DNA of 64,000 nt from Achromobacter veterisilvae (GTDB lineage Bacteria; Pseudomonadota; Gammaproteobacteria; Burkholderiales; Burkholderiaceae_B), in NCBI RefSeq assembly GCF_900496975.1, contig NZ_UFQC01000021.1, forward strand, positions 43,474 to 107,473, given 5' to 3'. Every line of letters starts with the position of its first letter. Positions within the stretch are counted from its first letter, which is position 1. Shown in pieces: positions 45,981 through 55,660 of this stretch. Below the pieces are notes generated by a model. That model was not told the DNA's origin, did no database searches, and saw only the letters and a list, made by a program, of their open reading frames with translations. The translations under genes and the position numbers were made by a program.

Positions 45981-47264
45981 ATGAGTTACTCCAGCTATCA
46001 CAAGAAAGACATCTTCGGCCGTCCGCTGCACGCGGAAACGCAGATGATGTCCTACGGGTTCGACCCCTTTCTGTCGGAGGGCGCCGTCAAGCCGCCGGTA
46101 TTCCTGACCTCCACCTTCGCCTTCCGCTCGGCCGAGGACGGGGCGGCCTTCTTCGACCTGGTGTCGGGCCGCAAGCCCCTGCCGCAGGGCGAGTCGGCGG
46201 GGCTGGTGTACAGCCGCTTCAACCATCCCAACCTGGAAATCGTGGAAGACCGGCTGGCGCTGCTGGACGGCTCGCAGGACGCCGCGGTGACTTCCAGCGG
46301 CATGTCGGCGATCAGCGCGGTATTCCTGGCGTTCCTGCGCCCGGGCGACCAACTGGTGCAGTCGGTGCCCCTGTACGGCGGCACCGAGACCCTGATCTCC
46401 AAGATCTTCCCGGAGTGGGGCATCGGTTCGCACGCCATCCGCGACGGCCTGTCGGCCGACAGCATGCGCGCGGCGCTGGAGGCCGCGGCGGCCCAGGGGC
46501 CGGTCCGCCTCTTCTATGTGGAAACGCCCGCCAATCCGACCAACGCGCTGATCGACTTCGAAGCCATGAAGAACGAGCTGGACGCGTTCGAGGCGCGGCA
46601 CGGCTACCGCCCGATTTCGGTGTGCGACAACACGCTGCTGGGGCCGATCTTCCAGAAGCCCGTCGAGCACGGCGTGGACCTGTGCGTGTATTCGCTCACG
46701 AAGTACGTGGGCGGCCACAGCGACCTGGTGGCGGGCGCCGTCACGGGCAGCAAGGAATTGATCAAGAAGGTGCGCGCCATCCGCAGCGCGTTCGGCTCGC
46801 AGTTGGACCCGCATTCCTGCTGGATGATCACGCGTTCGATGGAAACCGTGGTGCTGCGCATGAAGCAGGCGGCGCGCACCGCGACCAAGGTGGCGCAATG
46901 GCTGTCGGGCAATCCGCACGAAAAGGTGCGGATATATCACCCCGAACTGATCGCCGACCGCGCCTACCAGGAGGTCTACAAGCGCCAGTGCACGGGGCCG
47001 GGCTCCACCTTCGCGTTCGTGCTGGAAGGGGGGCGGGCCGAGGCCTTCCGCTTCATCAACGCGCTGCACCTGTTCCGGTCGGCGGTGAGCCTGGGGGGCA
47101 CTGAATCCCTGATCTGCCATCCCGCGTCCACCACGCATTCCGGCGTGCCGGCGGCCGAGCGCGATGCGGCCGGCGTGTCCGAAGGGCTGATCCGGGTATC
47201 CATCGGGCTGGAGCACGAGGAAGACCTGATCGCGGACATGGACCACGCCTTCCGCAACGGCTGA
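45981..47264 (+). CDS. Cys/Met-metabolism PLP enzyme, methionine gamma-lyase-like
   Basis: 427-residue fold-type-I PLP enzyme. VYSRFNHPNLEIVEDRLALL, the PLP-lysine motif YSLTKYVGGHSDLVAGA near 231-247, and the C-terminal SLGGTESLICHPASTTHSG are diagnostic of the cystathionine gamma-synthase/lyase superfamily. It is somewhat longer than methionine gamma-lyase (about 400). AGAGAGGCAGACC precedes the ATG. Divergent pairing with an Lrp regulator suggests sulfur-amino-acid catabolism; synthase versus lyase activity cannot be decided from sequence. Confidence 0.85.
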   Translation: MSYSSYHKKDIFGRPLHAETQMMSYGFDPFLSEGAVKPPVFLTSTFAFRSAEDGAAFFDLVSGRKPLPQGESAGLVYSRFNHPNLEIVEDRLALLDGSQDAAVTSSGMSAISAVFLAFLRPGDQLVQSVPLYGGTETLISKIFPEWGIGSHAIRDGLSADSMRAALEAAAAQGPVRLFYVETPANPTNALIDFEAMKNELDAFEARHGYRPISVCDNTLLGPIFQKPVEHGVDLCVYSLTKYVGGHSDLVAGAVTGSKELIKKVRAIRSAFGSQLDPHSCWMITRSMETVVLRMKQAARTATKVAQWLSGNPHEKVRIYHPELIADRAYQEVYKRQCTGPGSTFAFVLEGGRAEAFRFINALHLFRSAVSLGGTESLICHPASTTHSGVPAAERDAAGVSEGLIRVSIGLEHEEDLIADMDHAFRNG

Positions 47265-47283
47265 CCGGCGGAAGGCGTGCGCC

Positions 47284-48792
47284 TCAGGCCTTCATCCGCC
47301 GGCGGTTGAACAGCACGAACGCCGCCGTGGCCAGCAGCAGCGCGGTGGCGGTGGCGAGGACGGCCGCGTAGCCGGTATCGAACGCGGTCCTGGCCAGGCG
47401 GACCAGCGTTTCGCCCAGGTCCGCCGGCACGCCTTCGGCGACGATGAGCGCCTGGTCCAGGCTGTCGCGGGCGGCGGCGCCGGACAGGCCGTCGGGCACC
47501 GCCAGCGAGCGCGCGTACACGCCCGACAGGATGGAGCCCATCAGCGTGACGCCCAGCGCTCCGCCCAGCTCGTACGAGACCTCTTCGATCGAGGCCGCCA
47601 TGCCGGCGCGCTCCGGCGTGGCGCTTTGCATGATGGTGCTGGAGGCCGCCGTCATGGTGGCGCCGATGCCCGCGCCCAGTATGCACAGGCTGGCCATCTG
47701 CGGCGCGATCGACGCGTCGTAGCTCAGCAGGTAGCCGGCCATGCCGATGCCCGAGACCAGCAGGGACAGGAACAGCATGCGCGCGCTGTCGACGCGCCCC
47801 AGCAGCCAGCCCGCGAGCGGGCCCGAGACGAAGGCGGCCAGCGACAGCGGCAGGATGAAGAGCGCGGCTTCCAGCGACGATTTGCCCATGACCAGTTGCA
47901 GCCGCTGGCTGAACACCAGTTCCATTCCCAGCAGGGCCGCCGCCGCGAATAGCGCCGCCGCCACGGCCGAGCTGAAGGCGCGGTTGCGGAAGATGGCGAA
48001 GTCGATCAGCGGATAGGGCCGCGCGCGCTGCCGGCGGACGAAGACCGCAAGCAGGGACGCGCCCGCCGCGCAGGCCAGGCCGGCATGCGTCCACGAGGGC
48101 GCGGGCTTGCCCAGTTCCTTCAGCGCGTAGGCGCAGAGGATCAGGCCCGCCATCACTTGCAAGGAGCCCGGCAGGTCCCAGGGGCGGGACGCGTCCGGAC
48201 GGCTGGCCGGGATGTGGCGCCACGCTAGCGGCAGGGCCAGCAGCACGATGGGCACGTTGATGAGGAACACCGAGCCCCACCAGAAATGCTCCAGCAGCAC
48301 GCCGCCCACGACGGGCCCGACGGCCGCGCCGCCCGAGGCCACCGACGCCCAGACGCCGATGGCGATCGCGCGCTCGCGTTCGTCGGCGAAAGTCAGCCGC
48401 AGGATCGACAGGGTGGCGGGCATCATCATGGCGGCGCCCACCGCCAGCAGCGCGCGCGCCGCGATCAGCGCGGGCGCGCCGGGCGAATAGGCGGCGGCCA
48501 GCGAGGCCGCGCCGAATACCGCCAGGCCCGCCATGAACAGGCGTTTGTGGCCCAGGCGGTCGCCCAGGGTGCCCATCCCCAGCAGCAGGCCCGATACGAC
48601 CAGCGCGTAGATGTTCACGATCCACAGTTTGGCCGACGCGGTGACGTTCAATTCATGCGTCAGGCGGGGCAAGGCGGTGTAGAGGACGGTCATGTCGACC
48701 ACGATCAACAACAAGGCGCTGGACACGATGGCTAGCACCAGCCAGCGGCCGGGCGCGGCCGTGGCGACAGCGTTCGGTTCGGTCCGCTGCAT
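47284..48792 (-). CDS. MFS drug-efflux transporter, DHA2 (EmrB/QacA) family
   Basis: 502-residue inner-membrane protein with about 14 hydrophobic segments. The motif LGDRLGHKRLFMAGLAVFG after the second segment (motif A) and WRHIPASRP after the sixth are typical of DHA2 proton antiporters. The ATG at 48792 follows CAGGAGCAGAACC; longer starts run into the regulatory region. It is divergent from a LysR gene, suggesting an inducible multidrug or aromatic-compound exporter. No membrane-fusion partner is adjacent. Confidence 0.88.
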   Translation of the reverse strand: MQRTEPNAVATAAPGRWLVLAIVSSALLLIVVDMTVLYTALPRLTHELNVTASAKLWIVNIYALVVSGLLLGMGTLGDRLGHKRLFMAGLAVFGAASLAAAYSPGAPALIAARALLAVGAAMMMPATLSILRLTFADERERAIAIGVWASVASGGAAVGPVVGGVLLEHFWWGSVFLINVPIVLLALPLAWRHIPASRPDASRPWDLPGSLQVMAGLILCAYALKELGKPAPSWTHAGLACAAGASLLAVFVRRQRARPYPLIDFAIFRNRAFSSAVAAALFAAAALLGMELVFSQRLQLVMGKSSLEAALFILPLSLAAFVSGPLAGWLLGRVDSARMLFLSLLVSGIGMAGYLLSYDASIAPQMASLCILGAGIGATMTAASSTIMQSATPERAGMAASIEEVSYELGGALGVTLMGSILSGVYARSLAVPDGLSGAAARDSLDQALIVAEGVPADLGETLVRLARTAFDTGYAAVLATATALLLATAAFVLFNRRRMKA

Positions 48793-48903
48793 GGTTCTGC
48801 TCCTGAATGACTGGAACGCGCCGCGCGGGCGACGGGCCGGAAAGGCCCTCGGTTCCAGGGGCGCTATTATCCATCTTGAAATTTCCTGGAAAAAGTTGGA
48901 ATC

Positions 48904-48920
48904 CATCTATTAAATAGATG
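48904..48920. promoter_or_regulatory. Candidate LysR operator between efflux pump and LysR genes
   Basis: CATCTAT (48904-48910) / ATAGATG (48914-48920) is a perfect inverted repeat around TAA and contains a T-N11-A arrangement. It lies 18 bases before the lysR start and is probably its autoregulatory site. Confidence 0.5.
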
Positions 48921-48937
48921 ATTTGCTGGAGGCCATC

Positions 48938-49816
48938 ATGCAATGGACGCTGGAGCAGCTTCGCCAATTCGCCGCCGCGGCGGAGGCGGGGTCATTCTCG
49001 GCCGCGGCGCGGCGCCTGGGCCGCGCGCAATCCGCGGTCAGCACGTCGGTGGGGCTACTGGAGGCGGACCTGGGCGTGGAACTGTTCGACCGCGCGCGCC
49101 GCAACGCCACGCTGACCCCGGCCGGCGAGGTGATGCTGCAAGAGGCGCGGGAACTGCTGCGGCAGGCCGGCGCGCTGGAGCAGCGCGCCTTGTCCTTCAC
49201 GGGCGGGCGGGAGGCGAGGCTGTCCATCGCCCTGGACGAGGCCTTGCCCTACCTGGTGCTGGACGCGATGGTCAAGGAACTGGCGGAACGCTGCCCGGCG
49301 CTGGAACTGACCCAGTTGAACGGCACGGCGACGGAAGTGGCGGACTATGTGGAGCAGGGGCGCGCCAGCGTGGCCTTCCACTTCGACCGGGGCGATCCCG
49401 GCCCGGCCTACGCGCACCGCTATCTGGGCGACGTGGCCCAGGGCATCTTCGTGGCGCCGGGGCATCCCCTGGCCGCGCTGCCCGAGGTCGGGCGCAACGA
49501 CCTGGCCCGGCACCGCCAACTGCTGATGCAGATGGACGGCGCGGACCAGGCGGTGCTGAGCCCCACGGTGTGGCGGGCCGACAGCAGCTACAACATCGCC
49601 GCCATGGCCGCCAACGGCGTCGGCTGGGCCATCCTGCCGCTGAACATCGCGGAGTACGAGGGCTACAGCAACGCGCTCGTCGGCTTGCCTTGCGCCGACC
49701 TGTCCCTGCCGATGCTGTCGGTGCGCTCTTTGTGGCTGCGGGGCCGCAGCCTGAGCGAAACCGAGCTCTGGATCCAGCGGCGCATGGGGGAACTGCTGCG
49801 GCTGGGGGCGCCCTGA
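48938..49816 (+). CDS. LysR-family transcriptional regulator
   Basis: 292-residue LTTR. Winged helix-turn-helix MQWTLEQLRQFAAAAEAGSF then SAAARRLGRAQSAVSTSVGL at about 1-40, followed by the effector-binding domain. ATG 48938 follows GGAGGCCATC; an earlier in-frame ATG at 48923 overlaps that site. It is divergent from the DHA2 transporter, its likely target. Confidence 0.9.
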   Translation: MQWTLEQLRQFAAAAEAGSFSAAARRLGRAQSAVSTSVGLLEADLGVELFDRARRNATLTPAGEVMLQEARELLRQAGALEQRALSFTGGREARLSIALDEALPYLVLDAMVKELAERCPALELTQLNGTATEVADYVEQGRASVAFHFDRGDPGPAYAHRYLGDVAQGIFVAPGHPLAALPEVGRNDLARHRQLLMQMDGADQAVLSPTVWRADSSYNIAAMAANGVGWAILPLNIAEYEGYSNALVGLPCADLSLPMLSVRSLWLRGRSLSETELWIQRRMGELLRLGAP

Positions 49817-49817
49817 A

Positions 49818-50804
49818 TCAATCCTTCGCCATCAATCCCAGGTACTCGATCAGCCCCTTCTCCTTGACGTAGGTGGCCTGGGCCCAGGCCTTGTAGTCCT
49901 GGCTGTCGCGGTAGGCGGGTTCCTGGTTGAGCTGTTTCATGACCTCCATGCTGGCGGGGTCGAACAGCGCCTTCTTGAAGGCGTCGTGCAGCGTCTTGAC
50001 CACGGCCGGGTCCATGCCCTTGGGGCCGGCCAGGCCGTAGGGCGAGGTGGACACGACCTTGTAGCCCAGCTCCTGGGCGGTGGGCACGTCGGGCCAGCGG
50101 GTGGTGCGCTTTTCGCCGAAGGTCACCAGCAGGCGCATCTTGCCGGCGTCCACGAACTGGTCCCAGCCGGTGGCGTCGCTTTGCGCCATGACGTGGCCGC
50201 CCAGCAGCGCCTGCTGCATGTCGGCGTTGCCCTTGAAGGGCACGTGGTTCAGCTTGACCTTGGCGTTGATGGCGATTTCCTCGATCAGCAGGTGCGGCGA
50301 GGAACCCACGCCGGTGGAGCCGTAGTCGATGGTGCCGGGCGCCTTGCGCGCCGCTTCGATGTATTCATTGAAGGTCTTGTAGGGCGAATCGGCGCGCACC
50401 GTGAAGCCGAAGGTGTAGCCGGACAGCCCCAGGATGAACGTGAAATCGTTGATCGGGTCCCAACTGCTTTTCTGCATGTAGGGCATGCGCAGCATCGCCA
50501 GCGTGTACAGGCTGATCGTGTAGCCGTCGGGCCTGGCGGTCTTGGCCATGGTGGCCGGACCCAGCGTGCCCCCGGCGCCCGGCCGGTTTTCCACGATGAC
50601 GGGCTGGCCCAGGTATTTGGAGGCGTCCTGCGCCACGATGCGCAGGTGGCGGTCGGTGGAGCCGCCGGCCGGGAAGGGCACGATCAGCGTGATGGGCTTG
50701 GAGGGAAAGGCGTTCTGCGCGCCGGCCTGCTGGGGCAGCGCGGCGCACAGGGCCGCCGTCAGCGCCAGCCCCAGGCAGGCGCGGCGGGTGGTGGGTCGTT
50801 GCAT
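49818..50804 (-). CDS. Bug-family (TctC-like) periplasmic solute receptor
   Basis: 328-residue receptor with a signal peptide (cleavage near QQAGAQN, residue 30). Typical segments: FPSKPITLIVPFPAGGSTDR, VVENRPGAGGTLGPATMA, DGYTISLYT and [35 protein letters not shown] precedes the ATG. It ends the beta-oxidation operon, 54 bases behind the CoA transferase, so it probably captures the carboxylate that the operon activates and degrades. Confidence 0.92.
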   Translation of the reverse strand: MQRPTTRRACLGLALTAALCAALPQQAGAQNAFPSKPITLIVPFPAGGSTDRHLRIVAQDASKYLGQPVIVENRPGAGGTLGPATMAKTARPDGYTISLYTLAMLRMPYMQKSSWDPINDFTFILGLSGYTFGFTVRADSPYKTFNEYIEAARKAPGTIDYGSTGVGSSPHLLIEEIAINAKVKLNHVPFKGNADMQQALLGGHVMAQSDATGWDQFVDAGKMRLLVTFGEKRTTRWPDVPTAQELGYKVVSTSPYGLAGPKGMDPAVVKTLHDAFKKALFDPASMEVMKQLNQEPAYRDSQDYKAWAQATYVKEKGLIEYLGLMAKD

Positions 50805-50858
50805 GTGGTTTGTCTCCTGATGGCTGCGGCGGGTTCAAAGTGGGCGATGGCGCCAGGC

Positions 50859-52097
50859 TCAATGCCCGGGCAATGTCAGGACGCCTTGCGCCTGCAATGC
50901 CTCTAGTTGTGTATCGGTCATCTGCAGCAAGCGTTGCAGCACGTCGCGCGTGCCTTCGCCCAGGGTGGGCGGCGCATGGCGGATGGGCAGGCGCTGCCCG
51001 TCCAGGCGGTACGGCGGCGCATAGATGTGGGTGCTGCCCGTCACCGGGTGGGGCATTTCCCGCGTCAGGCCGCTTTGGCGGGTGCGCTGGCTGGTCAGGG
51101 CTTCGTGCAGGCCCAGGACCTTGCCGCAGGGAATGCCGGCGTCGGCCAGGCGCTGCAGCAGCAGGTCGCGGGGAAATTCGCGGATCAGCGCGGTCACCAT
51201 GGGCAACAGGCCCAGGCGGTTCTTCGCCCGCTCGACATTGGTGGCATAGCGGGGGTCTTCGACGATGTCGGGCCGCAGGATCACCTGCCGGCAGAACTTG
51301 TCGAACTGCGCGTTGGTGCCCACCGCGATGATCAGCGGCCCGTCGGCGGCTTCGAACATGCCATAGGGAACGATCGAAGGATGGGCGTTGCCGAAGCGCT
51401 GGGGGTCGTGGCCCAGCAGCAAGGCGTCCAGGCCGTAGTAGCTGGTGACCATGATGCCGCAGTCGTACAGCGCCATTTCGATCAGGCGCCCGCGGCCGGT
51501 GCGTTCGCGCCGCAGCAGCGCCGCCAGCACGGCCTGCGCGGCGTACATGCCTGTCATCATGTCCACCGCGGCGACGCCGAACTTCAGCGGCGGCTGTTGC
51601 GCTTCGCCGTTGATCGCCATCAGGCCGGTTTCGCCCTGGATGACCAGGTCGTAGCCGGGGCGCGCCGCTTCGGGACCCGAACTGTCGTAGCCGCCGATGG
51701 CGCAATAGATCAGGTCGGGCTTCAAGGCCTTGAGCCGGGCGTAGCCCAGGCCGAGCTTTTCGGCGCCGCCGCTCTTGAAATTGTGGATCACCACGTCGAA
51801 CTGCGGCAGCAGGCGGTAGACGATCTCCACGCCTTCCGTGGACTGCAGGTCCAGGGTGATGGACCGCTTGTTGCGGTTCATGCTGTTGTAGTACGTGGTT
51901 TCGGTCTTGCCGATGCGCATGCCCCAGTCGCGGGTGTCGTCGCCGCGCACCGGGTGCTCGACCTTGACGACTTCGGCGCCGAAGTCGGCCAGCACCTGGC
52001 CGCACAGCGGACCGGCGAACACGCGGGAAAGGTCCAGGACCCGGATGCCTTCCAGGGGCAGGTCCAGGCTGTCGGGGGGCGGGATACCGGTGTCCAT
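50859..52097 (-). CDS. Family III CoA transferase (CaiB/BaiF)
   Basis: 412-residue CoA transferase. The N-terminus GIRVLDLSRVFAGPLCGQVLADFGAEVVKVE and MNRNKRSITLDLQSTEG are family hallmarks; the catalytic Asp lies in PGYDLVIQGETGLM near 155-168. It likely charges the imported acid with CoA, perhaps from succinyl- or acetyl-CoA, before the dehydrogenases act. CAGGAGTAACGCC precedes ATG 52097. Its start lies 4 bases after the acyl-CoA dehydrogenase stop. Confidence 0.9.
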   Translation of the reverse strand: MDTGIPPPDSLDLPLEGIRVLDLSRVFAGPLCGQVLADFGAEVVKVEHPVRGDDTRDWGMRIGKTETTYYNSMNRNKRSITLDLQSTEGVEIVYRLLPQFDVVIHNFKSGGAEKLGLGYARLKALKPDLIYCAIGGYDSSGPEAARPGYDLVIQGETGLMAINGEAQQPPLKFGVAAVDMMTGMYAAQAVLAALLRRERTGRGRLIEMALYDCGIMVTSYYGLDALLLGHDPQRFGNAHPSIVPYGMFEAADGPLIIAVGTNAQFDKFCRQVILRPDIVEDPRYATNVERAKNRLGLLPMVTALIREFPRDLLLQRLADAGIPCGKVLGLHEALTSQRTRQSGLTREMPHPVTGSTHIYAPPYRLDGQRLPIRHAPPTLGEGTRDVLQRLLQMTDTQLEALQAQGVLTLPGH

Positions 52098-52101
52098 GGC
52101 G

Positions 52102-53238
52102 TTACTCCTGAGGGGCCAGGGCAATGAAACGGGCCAGGTGATGGCTTTCGTCGCCGAGCTGGTGATCGATCATGACCAGGCGCTTGGCGTAGTGCGCCAG
52201 CGGCAGTTCCCAGGTCATGCCGATGCCGCCGTGCAACTGGATGCTTTCTTCGGCCACCAGCGTGCCGGTGCGGCCGATGGTGTATTTCGCGGCGGACAGC
52301 GCGCGCTCGCGCGTGGCGCGGTCGGGGTGGTCCAGGGCCGCCGCGGCGTTGATCACGGCCGAGCGCGCCTGCTCGATTTCCAGCAGCACGTCCGCCATGC
52401 GGTGCTGCAGCGCCTGGAAGCTGCCGATGGGCACGCCGAACTGGCGGCGCGTGCGCAGGTATTCCAGGGTGGCGTCGCGGGCGCAATCCATGGCGCCCAC
52501 GGCTTCCGCGCACAAGGCCAGGACGCCGCGGCCGATGGCGCGTTCCAGCACCGGGTAGCCCGCGCCGGCTTCGCCCAGCAGCGCTTCCGGGGGCAGCGCG
52601 AGGCCGTCGAATTCGAGTTCCGCGGCGCGGCCGCCGTCGATCAGCCCATAGCCGCGCACGGTCAGGCCGGGCGTGTTCGCGCCGACCAGGAACAGGCTGA
52701 TGCCGGCCTCGTCGTCCGGCGCGCCCGCGTTGCGGGTCGAAACCAGGAACAGGTCCGCGTGCTCGCCGGCGGTGACGACGGCCTTGGCGCCGTTGAGCAC
52801 CCAGCCGCCGGGCCGCCATTCGGCGCGGGCGCCGACCTGCGACAGCTCATAGCCGGAGCCGGGCTCGGCGTGGGCCAGCGAGGCGGTGAGGGCGCCGGCG
52901 ATCAGGCCGTCGAGCGTTTCGCGCTGGGCCGGCGTGCCGGCCGCGGCGATGGCGCTGCCGACCATGAGGGCGTCCAGGACGGGTTCGACGGCCAGGCCGC
53001 GGCCCAGCGCCTCGAAGACGACGGAGATGTCGAACCCGGTGCCGCCCAGGCCGCCGTCGGCCTCGGCGAACAGCGCGCCGATGGCGCCCAGTTCGGCGTA
53101 GCGGCGCCAGAGTTCGATGCTGTAGCCCCGCTCGGACCGGGCGTGGCGGTCGCGCGTGGCGAAGTCGTACTGCTCGGCGACAAAGCGGCGCAGCATGTCC
53201 GAGAGCATGCGGCGGTCTTCGGTGTGTTCAAAATTCAT
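52102..53238 (-). CDS. Acyl-CoA dehydrogenase (second of pair)
   Basis: 378-residue FAD flavoprotein of the acyl-CoA dehydrogenase family. Helical N-domain MNFEHTEDRRMLSDMLRRFV, middle beta-domain AHAEPGSGYELSQVGARAEW and C-terminal ESIQLHGGIGMTWELPLAHY fit. The dehydrogenase-pair arrangement often means a heteromeric enzyme, as in steroid side-chain or branched/dicarboxylic acyl-CoA oxidation. It starts 9 bases after the other dehydrogenase stop. Confidence 0.88.
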   Translation of the reverse strand: MNFEHTEDRRMLSDMLRRFVAEQYDFATRDRHARSERGYSIELWRRYAELGAIGALFAEADGGLGGTGFDISVVFEALGRGLAVEPVLDALMVGSAIAAAGTPAQRETLDGLIAGALTASLAHAEPGSGYELSQVGARAEWRPGGWVLNGAKAVVTAGEHADLFLVSTRNAGAPDDEAGISLFLVGANTPGLTVRGYGLIDGGRAAELEFDGLALPPEALLGEAGAGYPVLERAIGRGVLALCAEAVGAMDCARDATLEYLRTRRQFGVPIGSFQALQHRMADVLLEIEQARSAVINAAAALDHPDRATRERALSAAKYTIGRTGTLVAEESIQLHGGIGMTWELPLAHYAKRLVMIDHQLGDESHHLARFIALAPQE

Positions 53239-53247
53239 GGCCAGCCC

Positions 53248-54444
53248 TCACAGCCCGAGAATCATCTTCGAGATGATGTTCTTCTGGATTTCGTTGGAGC
53301 CGCCGAAGATCGACAGCTTGCGTTGATTGAAGTACTGTGCCGCGGCGCTCTCGGCGCCTTCGGGGCCTATCGGCCGGCCGCCGTAGCCGTCGTGCAGCGC
53401 CTCGGGCACGAAGGGCCGGGCGTAGGGGCCCATGGCGCGGCGGTTCAGCGCGCTGATCTCCTGCCGTATCTGCGTGCCGCGTATTTTCAGCATGGAGCTT
53501 TCCGCGCCCGGCGCGCCGCCGCCCGCCACCGCGGCCACCACGCGCAGATTGGTGGTGCGCATATTGGCCAGTTCGATCTCGACGCGCGCCAGGCGGGCGG
53601 CGAAGTCGGGGTCTTGGGCCAGGGGGCGGCCGTTCCTGCGCTGGCGGGCCGCCACCGCCCGCAGGCGCGCGAGCGCGGCGGCCGATTGGCCCACGCCCGC
53701 GATGTTGGTGCGTTCGTAGGTCAGCAGGTACTTGGCGCAGGTCCAGCCGCGGTTCTCCTCGCCCACCAGGTTGCCGGCCGGCACCCGCACGTCCGAGAAA
53801 AACACCTCGTTGACCTCGTGTTCGCCGTCCAGCGTGATGATGGGGCGGACCTCCACGCCGGGGCTCCGCATGTCGATCAGCAGGAAGCTGATGCCTTCCT
53901 GGCGGCGGCCTTCGTGCGAGGTGCGCACCAGGCAGAAGATCATGTTGGCGTACTGGCCCAGCGTGGTCCAGGTCTTCTGGCCGTTGACGACGTAGCTGTC
54001 GCCGTCGCGCACGGCCGTGGTCTTGACGGAGGCGAGGTCCGACCCGGCGCCCGGCTCGGAATAGCCCTGGCACCACCAGTCGGCGCCGTCCAGGATGCGG
54101 GGCAGCCAATGGCGCCGCTGCGCCTCGGTGCCGTACTTGATCAGCACGGGCCCCAGCATGCTCAGGCCGAACGGAACGATGCGCGGCGCGGCGGCCAGCG
54201 CGCATTCCTCGTCGAAGATGTATTTCTCGACGGTGCTCCAGCCGGTGCCGCCGTATTCCACGGGCCAGTGGCTGGCCAGCCAGCCCCGGCGGTTCAGGAT
54301 GGCGTGCCATTCGACCATGTCGGCGCGCGCCAGCAGCTTGCCGCCGGCGACCTTGGCCGACAGGCGTTCGGGCAGGTGCTCGGCCAGGAAGGCCCGCACT
54401 TCGTCGCGGAAGGCGTTTTCTTCGGGGGTGAATTCCAGGTCCAT
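53248..54444 (-). CDS. Acyl-CoA dehydrogenase (first of pair)
   Basis: 398-residue acyl-CoA dehydrogenase. MDLEFTPEENAFRDEVRAFL opens it; CQGYSEPGAGSDLASVKTTA with GQKTWTTLGQYANMI is the FAD/substrate loop, and FGGSNEIQKNIISKMILGL closes it, all typical. It introduces the 2,3-double bond into an acyl-CoA. It lies between thiolase and the second dehydrogenase with gaps of about 9 bases. Confidence 0.9.
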   Translation of the reverse strand: MDLEFTPEENAFRDEVRAFLAEHLPERLSAKVAGGKLLARADMVEWHAILNRRGWLASHWPVEYGGTGWSTVEKYIFDEECALAAAPRIVPFGLSMLGPVLIKYGTEAQRRHWLPRILDGADWWCQGYSEPGAGSDLASVKTTAVRDGDSYVVNGQKTWTTLGQYANMIFCLVRTSHEGRRQEGISFLLIDMRSPGVEVRPIITLDGEHEVNEVFFSDVRVPAGNLVGEENRGWTCAKYLLTYERTNIAGVGQSAAALARLRAVAARQRRNGRPLAQDPDFAARLARVEIELANMRTTNLRVVAAVAGGGAPGAESSMLKIRGTQIRQEISALNRRAMGPYARPFVPEALHDGYGGRPIGPEGAESAAAQYFNQRKLSIFGGSNEIQKNIISKMILGL

Positions 54445-54453
54445 GGGGATCCC

Positions 54454-55635
54454 TCAATAGATTTCAAACAGTCCGGCCGCGCCCATGCCGCCGCCCACGC
54501 ACATCGTGACGACGGCGTAGCGCGCGCCGCGGCGGCGGCCTTCGATCAGCACGTGGCCGGCCAGCCGGGCGCCGGTGACGCCGAAGGGATGGCCGAGCGC
54601 GATGGCGCCGCCGTCCACGTTCAGGCGGTCCATCGGGATGCCCAGCTTCTGCTGGCAGTACAGGGCCTGCGAGGCGAAGGCTTCGTTCAGTTCCCAGAGG
54701 TCGATGTCCTGCACGGACAGGCCGTGGCGGGCCAGCAGCTTGGGCACGGCGTAGACCGGTCCGATGCCCATTTCGTCGGGCTCGCAGCCCGCGATGGCCA
54801 GGCCGCGGAAAGCGCCCAGCGGCTGGATGCCGGCGCGTTGCGCTTCCGCGGCCTCCATCAGCACGCAGGCCGCGGCGCCGTCCGACAACTGCGAGGCATT
54901 GCCCGCCGTGACGAACTGGCCGGCCCCGCGCACCGGCGCCAGCGCGGCCAGGGCCTCGTAGGTGGTGCCCGGGCGGTTGCAGGTGTCCCGGTCCACCGTC
55001 ACTTCGCGTTCGCTGACGGCGCCGGTGGCGCGGTCCGTGACGGACATGGTGGTGGTGACGGCGATGATTTCTTCGCGGTAGCGGCCGGCCGCCTGCGCGG
55101 CCTCGGCGCGCGCCTGGCTTTGCGCGGCAAAGCGGTCCTGGTCTTCGCGGCCGATGCCGTAGCGCGCCGCGACGATGTCGGCGGTTTCTATCATGGGCAG
55201 GTAGAGCTCGGGCTTGTTGGCCACGATCCAGGGGTCCATGCCGCTGACGCCGTCGTCGCGGGTGCGGATCTGCGAGACGCATTCCACGCCGCCCGCGATC
55301 ATGGCGGGCGCGCCGTCCATCACGATGCGGCTGGCGGCCGTGGCGATGGCCTGCAGCCCCGACGCGCAGTAGCGGTTGACGGTCGCGCCGCCCACGCTGG
55401 CCGGCAGGCCGGCGCGGACCACGGCCTGGCGGCCGATGTTGCGGCCGGTGGCGCCCTCGGGGTAGCCGCAGCCGATGATGGCGTCCTCGATCAGCGCCGG
55501 ATCCACGCCGGCGCGTTCGACCGCCGCGCGCACGGCGTGCGCCGCCAGCGTGGGACCGGCGATCAGGTTGAATTCGCCGCGTCCGGCCTTGGTGATGGGC
55601 GTGCGGGCGGTGGAGACGATAACGGCTTCGCGCAT
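54454..55635 (-). CDS. Acetyl-CoA acyltransferase (thiolase)
   Basis: 393-residue thiolase. The nucleophilic Cys lies in [11 protein letters not shown] near 85-95; the later [20 protein letters not shown] holds the catalytic His and the C-terminal [16 protein letters not shown] the second Cys. It cleaves 3-ketoacyl-CoA to acetyl-CoA plus a shortened acyl-CoA. It lies 25 bases behind the bifunctional hydratase/dehydrogenase in the same operon. Confidence 0.93.
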   Translation of the reverse strand: MREAVIVSTARTPITKAGRGEFNLIAGPTLAAHAVRAAVERAGVDPALIEDAIIGCGYPEGATGRNIGRQAVVRAGLPASVGGATVNRYCASGLQAIATAASRIVMDGAPAMIAGGVECVSQIRTRDDGVSGMDPWIVANKPELYLPMIETADIVAARYGIGREDQDRFAAQSQARAEAAQAAGRYREEIIAVTTTMSVTDRATGAVSEREVTVDRDTCNRPGTTYEALAALAPVRGAGQFVTAGNASQLSDGAAACVLMEAAEAQRAGIQPLGAFRGLAIAGCEPDEMGIGPVYAVPKLLARHGLSVQDIDLWELNEAFASQALYCQQKLGIPMDRLNVDGGAIALGHPFGVTGARLAGHVLIEGRRRGARYAVVTMCVGGGMGAAGLFEIY

Positions 55636-55660
55636 GGAGAGACCTATGGAAAGAGGGGAA